DNA from: Doris montereyensis
Taxonomy: Eukaryota > Mollusca > Gastropoda > Nudibranchia > Dorididae
Assembly (NCBI GenBank): GCA_037039925.1
Contig: JAXRKP010000455.1
Location: 228,501 to 292,500 of the forward strand
Direction of reading: 5' to 3'
Length of the DNA stretch: 64,000 nt
The notes below the pieces were generated by a model, which searched no databases, was not told the origin of the DNA, and saw nothing but the letters and a program-made list of their open reading frames with translations. Shown here in pieces: positions 52,001-62,682 of the stretch (positions are counted from its first letter, which is position 1; every line of letters starts with the position of its first letter). The translations under genes and the position numbers were made by a program.

Positions 52001-55000
52001 CTGACAATTTTTAATAGGTTAGGATTAAGATATCTGGCAGTAGGTGAATTAAAACAATTGCAAGCATTTACACTTACCTTTACGGAATTCTCTCAAGAGG
52101 TTGTCCACTTTTGACATTTGCGCTGCCCGTCTGTAGATTCCCTCTTCCTGTAAACCTTCTATGCTGACGTAGGTTATACATTTGTCAATTATCACAGGCA
52201 CGTTTTCTGATGTAAGAACTTGGTCATGCAATGATGTTCCACTGCACTGAAAGGTTTTAAAAGGTAAGAAAGAAATTAATCATCAAGCTATGCTGAGATA
52301 AATTTACTATGTGTAGTAAGAGCACATTATTTCAGTAAGAGCTAAAATTTGAAGGTGAAAAAAAGATGTGGTTTTGTTTCTAATGTTTCATTATCATCAG
52401 GTATGACAACATAGGAAGTGGAAATCATCAAATTACTTGCAAATTTTTTGATGAACATGTAGAATCGAATAGCCAAAACTCTTTAGTGGTATGAATGTCA
52501 TGGGCTTCCATAGCAATGGGGATTGAGAAGTAGGTGGACTGTTCAAATCCTCTTTGAAATGGGCAAGGCAGGGGAAATACCTTTACTCCGATAAATGCAC
52601 TTTGCCCAAACTCAGTCATTTCACACAGAGGAAGGCTCACACATGAAATTTTGATTTCTATCTTTCTGACTGTTTGAGACGTAAATAGTTTTTTAAAAGG
52701 GTTTGAGCTTTATAGATGATAGTCATTGAAAATTAAAATATAGAATTTTAGTTGGGTTATTTTTTTCTTTTATGGTTTTTTTTTAATACTCACCTGACAT
52801 GCAGATTCCAGGGCTACAAACATTTTTTCTGTGTCTTTGACAAGAGAAGCTTGCATATACACAGATCTGGAGGGTTGATACACAAAATGTAAATGATCAA
52901 ACTATAAGAAGATTTTCATCATCTGTTGATCATCTATTAAAGGTCTTCAAAGTGTAAACAAAATAATTTTTACAGAATGTTTTCATTTCAGGGAGAGCTT
53001 TTCAACATTTCAATATTTTTTTCCCCCAATGGAAAAATAAAAAAATGCACATGAAGTTCAGATATGCAGAAAACCACACACACACATACACGCACACACA
53101 TACAAAAAGGGTTGTTGTGTTGAGATTTCTCTCATCCTCCATAATGTGGTGACGTCAGGGTGAATTCAAAGGAAAGACATATGAAAGAGAAAGAGGAGAG
53201 AAGTAGGACTTGCCAATAGTACTCCCCAACCACTAACCAGCTAAAGGAACAAGTTACTCACTTTCCTGAGAAACCGATGACAAAACATGGACCTTTCTCT
53301 GTAGCAGTTAGACAGCCATCTTCAATTTCTTGGAATTCTATGAATGTAAACAGTTCAGTATTACTACAATAATGATTTTATTTTGTTAAAAGACTATTAT
53401 CTTGATATATACTTTTCAGCATCAATAAATGTTTCAAAGTATTGTTCCAAGAGTTTTTGTCAAATGTTACAAAAATGACAATTCCCCACTAATTTTTGCT
53501 GCAAATGGGACAAAATGTAGTCTATCATACTAGTGGATAGAGCAGTTCATTCCGTCACAATGATATCAGGAAAGAAGCTCAGTATCGATTCTTTGAATTT
53601 ATACAATTATTTTAGAAACGACACAGGCCTGTCTTTCAACACAGCTATTATATGATAAAAGCCAGAAATATTATCTTAAGTACTGCAAGTTGGTCTCATT
53701 TTGATTATCCCAATATACACCTATCCAAAAGAAACTCTTTTGAGGATCTATTATGAATATTGCCTTAGATCGTTCGGAAAATATGTGACATATTCACGCA
53801 ACTATTATCCAAAAGCACCATCCCGAAATGAGTAAATAAAGCTGCTGGGGCAAAGTTGAAACAGATCAAATTTAGATATTGTATCAAATAAAAACAAAGG
53901 GACGCTTAGTTGAGAGTCTCTCAAGGTTTTATGATGTTTCAAAGTATTACCCTACTCTTTTCTTAGGTTTATGGGAGAACAACAAACTATTCATTCTAAT
54001 AAAACATCAAACAATTCAATTGTTCTTTAATTAACAAACACCCACATTGTACATACTTATATTAGAGGCTTTCCTCAAATCCAGATACTCCAACTTCAAA
54101 TCTCTATTCATGAAGTATAGACCTCTCCATATGAATACCACAAATGTTTGATGCCATTCCTAAAAGAATGAGATTGAAAACAAATGTGATTACTACATTA
54201 AATTTCCCCCCATGCAATATTTTTCATTGAATTTTTCATAAATGGCATATCAACAGTGGAATGCAGTTCAAACAAGAGGAGCCGATAGCAGAAGAATCTT
54301 TGGTGAAGGAACACTGTACATTTGATCTATCCCACAGAAACCATGGGCTGAAACACTTTTGCAATGAACATATTATCATCTTCTTCTGAAATTTCTATGC
54401 CATTAGGTTCCTTTTGATTTTTTTCTTTTTCTCCTTGCACTTGTCTTTGCTATGGATAACTAATTGTACAAATTTCATACAGCAATGGTAGGTAGGTGGC
54501 ACGCTGCTAAGAGTATGAACTACCAACTATCTGCAAGCTGTTTCAAAGGTCTTGTCTGGGAAAAATTCAGAGGCAGCCTAAAAATATCAGCGATCAATTT
54601 ATTGTTGTTAAGATGGGCAGAGCGATAAATACTAAATTGTACTTTTTTTTTATTATCGATTTATCACAAAGAAAATGTTTTATAAAAAGAGAGAAAAGGG
54701 ACATCTTCAGTACTCTTATTTCCCACATGCCTCTTCCTAAACACTCACACTTTGCAAGGATATCCTGATATGAGCGTAGCCAGCAAACTTGATGTCAAGC
54801 ATTCCAACGTGCTCCATTATAGCCACAGGTGACATGAGCTGTAAGGGCAAAGAAAATAAAGGTTCAGTCCTATGAGAGAAAACCATAACTCAACATTGAT
54901 GCTATGCACTTCATCCTTTGACACAACTGTATCATATCAAGGTCAATAAAACATCATTTGCTGTCTAGGCGACTAATTGCTGGGCTAAACGGGCTAAGTA

Positions 55001-58000
55001 AAAGTAAAAGTTCCTTCAAAACTGTTACAGCCTATAGAGCCGTAACTTATCCTGGTTTCAATAGCATGAAGCTGAACAGGTGATAATAATCACCTCCTGG
55101 ACAGGACACTAGTCTAATGCAGGTTTATACTCCCAAGCTAGCGTTTGTACCCATTTGCACCTGAGTCGAGTGGGAAAATGCTTATTAAGTGTCTTTCTGA
55201 AGGAACACAACGTCAGACCAAGCTTTGCTGGGATTTAAACCAATGACCTCATGATCCCCAGTCCAGCAGCTTTAACCGCTCGGCCACCAATGCCCCAAGT
55301 TGGTTAAGTATAAAGACAAATTTCATGTCTCAAAAACAGTAGGCAGCTTTCAGTCATCAAGTGCCTGGCAAAGCTAACATGTGTGTTTTACCATTTTGGT
55401 TGGATGAATATTTGAAGTTAAAAAGTTAATTCCTTCAAGGCGAAATGACACATAGAGTCAAGAGTTTATTCTGGTTCCTAAAGCTGAAGCGGGACCAGTG
55501 ATAATAATCACTTCCTGGACAAGGTACTAAATGTTACAAGCTTTTACTCCCAAGCTAGTGCTTGTACCCATTTGCACCTGGGTTGAGTGGTGAAAATGTG
55601 AATTAAGTGTCTTTCCCAAAGAATACACACCAGACCTAGCATTGCTATGATTCGAACCCAGCACCTCATGATCCCCAAGTCTGGCAATTTAGCCATTAGG
55701 CCACTGATGCCACAGATGAATATTTGGGTAAAACAGCAAACAAACAAAAAGCCACCAATCAGATTGTTAAAACATAAGCCAGCCTTGCAAGACAATTGAT
55801 GACTGAATGTTACCTTGATATCCTGGTAAGAAAAAGTGATTATCACATTGAAAAGGAATAGCAAAGGGTCAGGACAGACAAATGCAGATAAACAAACTAT
55901 CTGTTATGTATAATAAATGTATGAGCAAATTATACTGGATGACTTCAACTGCATGCAAGACATTTTATAAAATAAAACAAAACAAAAATCAGTAATGACT
56001 GACACTAGTCACCCCAAAGAAGAATATGTCACTGACGAAAATGTAATTTTCAACGATATTAACAGCATTCAAACAAAACACACCTTAGCAATGGTTCGCA
56101 TCCATTCACCTGCGTCATGTTCAGAATCTGAGAAAGTAAATGTTCGCTGATCTCTGTTGTCAGTGCTGATTTCAAAATGGTAGCCAGGCCTGAAGAAATG
56201 AAAAGACAGCAGGCATAAATAAATGATGTGAAGGCTGGATAAAAGGAGCAAACTTCTAATGACGCAGGATAATTAGTCATAAGCCCATATTTATGATTTG
56301 TAAGCATATATTTCTTTGCTTATATGTATACATTCATTTGTAACTTTGCTAAAGAGTCTTCATAGAGATTTCAATTCCTGAGCCAGCATTTTGATGAATT
56401 TTTCTCGTGGCCACAATTCTAAAATGCTATCTGTGGAACAATACATTTCAAATTCTTCCTTTGAAAGGCTGTGGGAGTGTGTAATATGAATGTATCAATG
56501 TGAAATGAAAGTGGAGATACAGAATACAAATACACCTATTTTTCAAGCATTTCAAATGAAAGCACAGGACTGTTATTAAGATGCGATTTAGGATTGATCA
56601 GAGAATAAGAAAGATGACATGAATCCAGTGACTATCGGCATTCATAACATTTGTGTCGATTTGTTTTTATGTTGCTTTGTTTTTTTCTTCAACAGAATTA
56701 TAAATTTTAGGACTAAACACATTTGATAGCCGCTTGCCTTCATGTGTGCCAAGGATTACAAGTATCCAAATCTTTGAAGATCTGAGCTAAGCTTTCGACA
56801 ATATGCACTCTACAACATCAGAGAGTAAACACTTTTGTAGCAATCAATCAAGATTTCTTAATAAAACAAACAAAAAAACCAACAGAAAGTAACTGCAATA
56901 CAAGAACATTCAATAAATTAAAAAAAGGGTAAAAAATCTATGGAAATTACCTATCTTGATTAACTTTCTGCAACAGTAGCATGTTCTTTCTCTCAATTGA
57001 ACCTTTAGCAGTGGGACTCTGTAGGGCAAGACATAATAAGGTTTTGAGAGTTACGCTTAAAAACGGTATTAAATAACAATGACTTAAACAAGTTCAAATG
57101 AGTGTGAGAGATTCAAAAAATGGTGTATTTATAATTTATGGACATTTCTAGAAGATTAGCAAAATAAATAGAAAGTTTGATTTAAAAGTAGTCTTAAAAT
57201 ATGATGCTAATGTAAGAAGTGTTTGAATGGTTCTTTCTTGTTATACTGTTGTACACATATATTTTTTTATGTCTTATAATTAATGGTAAACACACCTTTT
57301 CATTTTGATAATAGGTCATCGTTCCATGCTCCAGAATACACCATCTTCTCTCAAAGGCTGTGAAAGCAGGAAACAAACCGAATAAGATATCTTCTAAAGA
57401 ACTGGGGCATGAAACAATCTAAATTCTAAATACTTTGATGACAGAAACAATCTATCTCAAACAATGTGAAAATTGAAACAAAATATGTCTAAAAAAATAT
57501 AAAATAAAAAGTAACGTTCAAACAATGTCAGCTTAATCTATAGACCTTGGAAATAAAATTTAAAAACTGTTTCATCAAACTTGAAATAAAGTGAAAGAAG
57601 AATCTACACAAAAAGCTGTTGATATGAACCTTTTTTCCTCTTGGTAAAAATATTTTACAGAAGGTCAAACAAAAGCATAAAAAGCATATGTGCCATGGAC
57701 ATCGGGTATATTTCAATACGTATGGTCTAATAAACCAAAATTTTAATTGTAAACATTTTCATTAGTTTATTGTGCTCAACATGAAGAGAGGTGGAACAAT
57801 CAGACAAATTATGCAATATATGGAAAACGAAACTAAATCTCATTCGCAGATTTATGGCTTTATTAAACAAGTTTGGTCAGAAGTGGTGAAAGAAAACATG
57901 AAAGACAGAAAGAAGAAATGAAAGAAAATGAAAGAAGACACGAAAGAAGAAATGAAAGAAGACATGAAAGAAGAAGAAAGAAGACATAATCTATCACAGA

Positions 58001-61000
58001 ATGTTTTATCTCACTTCTGCCACCAGGTCCAGCTTTGTTCAGGTAGCCTTGAAGTCTGACATCTTCCCGTAGTCGGTTCTGTGAAAATCAGTATGAAATA
58101 GATATTTACAATAGGCATTTGAGAAAATTTTAACTTCCCAGTAAAAATTAAAAATAATAAAACATGAATATCTTCATCTCAGTTTTAAAAACAAATTAAT
58201 TTCTTGAATTGTCGACTGAAAGATAAATAAATCAATTATAAATAAAAAAAGAAAATTGTTGACTAATTCACATTCAACAATGATAAGTTGTAATCAAAAC
58301 AAAGAGACATGTTAAACCTGTTATTTTTATTTTCCCTTAATTTATGCTCTAATTTTCTGATTTCAAAGCCCAAATACATAATCAAGTTTTAACACTGGAA
58401 CTCAATCAAGAAAAAAGAACAGAACACAAGTCTGTATAAGTGTTTTAATTGAACAATATCGTACTGAAAATCTTTCTTATTGACTGTTGTAAAAAGTGTT
58501 CAGGCTGCAAAATAACAATTCAATATAGATATTTGCTTACCTCATCCTCCACATTTTCTTGGAGAGACTGGGCTGGATGAGTAAAGTGAGAAATCATGTT
58601 TTTAATATGCAATGAGATAAAAGATAAACAAAATATTTACAATAGATGTTGAATCTGACTTTTAGATCCCTTGTAAAAACGTGCGAAATAAATTCTGATA
58701 ATAGCAAAACAATTTTATTCATAGATCACAAAATTTCCATGCCAAAATAGCTTTTTGCATAAATCACTTTAATTTTTTAAATCGTTGGAAAAGAAGTAAA
58801 TAAATAAAAGGCAACATGGTACTTAGACAAGTTGGCGTGAGTTTGTTTATATAATATCAAATGTTTTCCAGACTTACGATCTCCTCCATTTTGATACAGC
58901 AGTTCCTGAAGAGTAAAAACAATAACAGATTTTTAAGATAAAGTCCCAAACAATATGCAACACAAACCAAACAAAAAGAAGAAACAAAAACGCAATAAAA
59001 TACATGTAAATTTTATATATTTTACCTTCACATCAAAACAAAATTATAAGTTTTGAGTTCAAATTCCCTTAATCTCTATAAAATGCAAATATGAATAGCA
59101 TGATAAAAAACTGAAAAATTGATTTAGTTATACTTTCCAAAAAATGAAACACTAACAAAACTTACCATGACCAATCTCTGTCCCAAATTTTTTGCCATTT
59201 CATAAGCTGTGGACGGAAAGAAAGAGAGGTAACAAATGCACTTGAGCAAAGATTCACAATAAAATCAAATATCTGAAATGGCTGTAGGTGCTCTTTTTTG
59301 TTTTCATAGTAACGATACGCTGAATGTATAAAAAGTATTGATGACACAGAAAAGTCATCCTTGTCACTTGAACACATATAGAATTTAACTCTTGTGTGTC
59401 ATACATGATGATTTTATATATATACACAAACACACACATTTTTTTCTTCATACATTATATTATTCATTCCTAGTGATGAATATATCATGCAACAGATGAT
59501 TTATTTTGTTGTTTGTGATGTTATATCTACGACTGTTTTTGAACTATCATTAGACCTACGACAACCAATTGAGTAGGAATTAGAATCTTTAGATGTGATC
59601 CCCACCCCATCCCTCTCACTCCCATAAAATATTATTGAGCTCAGCTTTAGAGAAACACCAACATATCAAGCTGAAGATGTGTTTTGCTTCATTCATTGAC
59701 ACTTTACCTTGATACAATTTGAATCTGATCTAGAGTGTGAACTAAGGCCAAGTAGCAAGCTAGAAGACAGACGATAACTAAAAATATATGAAGTGAATAA
59801 AGGAAGGGAGGTGAGAGATACTTCTTTCTAAATTCTAGTTAGAGGACAATGACAGCTGCTGATAAAAGGGTAGAACATATATATTGTCAGTAGCAAAATG
59901 TTAGGAGTATCTATCGATATAAAAAATAAAAGCAGCGTATCTGTCATCTCGTCATTCTTCCTGAACATAATCTGTGAGATGAAAAGAAAGAATCAACAAT
60001 CACCTACTCATTTCGTTTTATAAACTTTACAAAAACATCATTATTAATCTTTTACAAAGTGGCAAAAACTATGCCAAATCTCATTTTGCTTAAACCCTAT
60101 CAGCACCACTGCAAATCAGAAAGAGAATGAAATTATCAAACAAATCAAGCCTAAAATTTAATCCTTGCCTGATAATGATGACAAGAAAATGAAGAATTCG
60201 CTCAAAGACAAAAGTGCTATTATAATCTAATAAAATCTGCATTCACTAGCAAAGGCCAGTGTTATAAAAGGTTTCCCCTTATTTTCTCTAGTGCTCTTTG
60301 AAACAAGTTTACTGAACTAGGGAGACAAACAACTCACATCAGCCCCAGAGAACAAAACTTGCATCGCCTCCAAGACATTGTCGGTACAGGCTACTTTAAA
60401 AGTTCCTGCAGACATTTTATGAAAGATCACAGTGAAAATCAAAAAAGTATGGAAAGGATGTGAAATCTATTAATAAATCTATATGTAGCTCTATCTATTC
60501 ATCTATCTGTCAATAACAATGATGTGAACAGCTAGCTAAACATACATGCTTTTCATTTAATTGGATTTGAAATTTACCCAATTCACCATATGAAGTGATC
60601 TCAGGATGAATTAAAGAGAAACAGCAAGATGAAAGGTAAGTGAAAGGGTGAAAAAGAAAGAAGTAGAAATTACCAGCAGCACCTGCTAATCATCCAAAAA
60701 TAACATGCATGCAAACACACACACACACACACACACACATTTTGTATGCAAACAGTCAGGATGAGTTGAGGAAATACGATATGCATAATGAATGGAAGCA
60801 GGCAAACAACAAGAGTTGGAGCTACTTTTCTTCACTGGAATTTACCTCAAATCTCAGGCTGATTTGATTTATGAGGAAAGAGCAGGATGAAAGACGTTTT
60901 AAAGAGTAAAAGGAAAGAAGTATGAAGTAGGTAGGACCTACTAGAATCACCCCATTTCTCACCCGTGACAAACACAGAATAGATAGAGACAGAGAGAGAA

Positions 61001-61471
61001 AAGAGAAAGATAGACTGAACCATACAAAGACAGAGAAAAAAAAGAAAAAAGGGGCTGAGACAGTGGCAGAAAGAGGCAAAACAAAAAGGATTCAAAGAAA
61101 ACACAGAAGCGAAACAAAAAACAAAAGAAAACGAAAAGAAAAGAAATTTAAAATATTACCTCCCCAAGCAATGGTCGCTCACTCGTCAGAGGATGAAGAT
61201 TGCAATATTTCTTTCAAGTAAGTACTTGTGTAAAATAAATTCTTTCTTTTGTCCATGCTGTCTTCAGGCTTGAGCTTAGCATTTGCACTGGAGTTTGCTC
61301 TCCCAGAATGCATTAGAATTGGCATTGCCAATAGTGACCATAAGCTGTTGGACAGAAGGAAGACAATAGTCATTGTGGTCATTGAAAAGCTATGAATTAA
61401 ACAAAACATTTTTAATACACAAAAATAATAAGAATAAGACTAATAATCATAATAATAATAACAACCCTCCA

Positions 61472-61506
<35 letters not shown>

Positions 61507-61598
61507 TAATATTAATAATAATACTAAACATAATAATGATAATAATAATAATAATAATAATAAAAATAATAATAATAATAATACTAAACATAATAATG

Positions 61599-61646
<48 letters not shown>

Positions 61647-62483
61647 TAATAATAGTAATGATAATAATAATATTATTACTACTACTATCAATGCTGCTAT
61701 TATTATTATTACTACAGTCAAACAATCCATTTGGATTTATTTTGATCTAATTACAGGTGTGGGGTTTTAAATATGTAAATTGAGTGCAAACGCTGCCCTC
61801 TGTATTGGTTCTTAAGTTAAGATGTTTTCACTTGTGTGAAGACATCTTGTCAACTGCTGAATCAACTATTTGCACCCCTATTTATCCTAAACGATCAGAC
61901 AGACACAATGAAATGCATGACCAGTTTGAGAATTGTCTAGTCTCAACGGCTGGAAATGCTGCTTCATTGAGGTCATCTCCTTTGATTTCTGTCTAGACAG
62001 CTTGAAGTTTATTACTCTTTGATGTTTGTTACACCTTGGTCTACCTGCCATGTCATTACGGCCCCTTTACTATAATAGACTCAGTTACGTCACAACAGGT
62101 GACCAGGGGTGTCTAACGTGTGAATGGTGTTATGTGTATACATGTATCACTAATGTGTTGACTGGTGCTGTATAAATTGGTTTATCTTAAATGAAATCAA
62201 CAAGGGCCCTTTATGTGGTACTATTGGAAAGTTTCACTTTGATTTATGATGGCATCATTCAGTCAAATCTTTGATTTTTTCTCCATGGACAGAGAAAACA
62301 AATTGGATGAAATGGGGAGAATTGGATTAACTGGTTCTAATATATTTTTAAAATTGTTTTTGAGAGAAAAAACTGGAATAATCAGAAATTTGGTAAATCT
62401 GAGTTTGGATAAGTCAGGTCGACTGCACCACCACCACACCACCACCACCACCACTACCACTACCACTACCACTACCACTACTA

Positions 62484-62521
<38 letters not shown>

Positions 62522-62533
62522 ACTACTACTTAC

Positions 62534-62595
<62 letters not shown>

Positions 62596-62596
62596 T

Positions 62597-62682
<86 letters not shown>

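Noticed and set aside
59708..59729. A 22-base ARAP micro-exon (IRFKLYQ) with AG and GT borders and fitting phase
   Set aside because: Its residues do not resemble the family, and the candidate at 59936-59971 fits better in sequence and length; kept as a weak alternative.
61373..61750. Asn-rich 125-codon open frame
   Set aside because: It is the AAT microsatellite read in frame.
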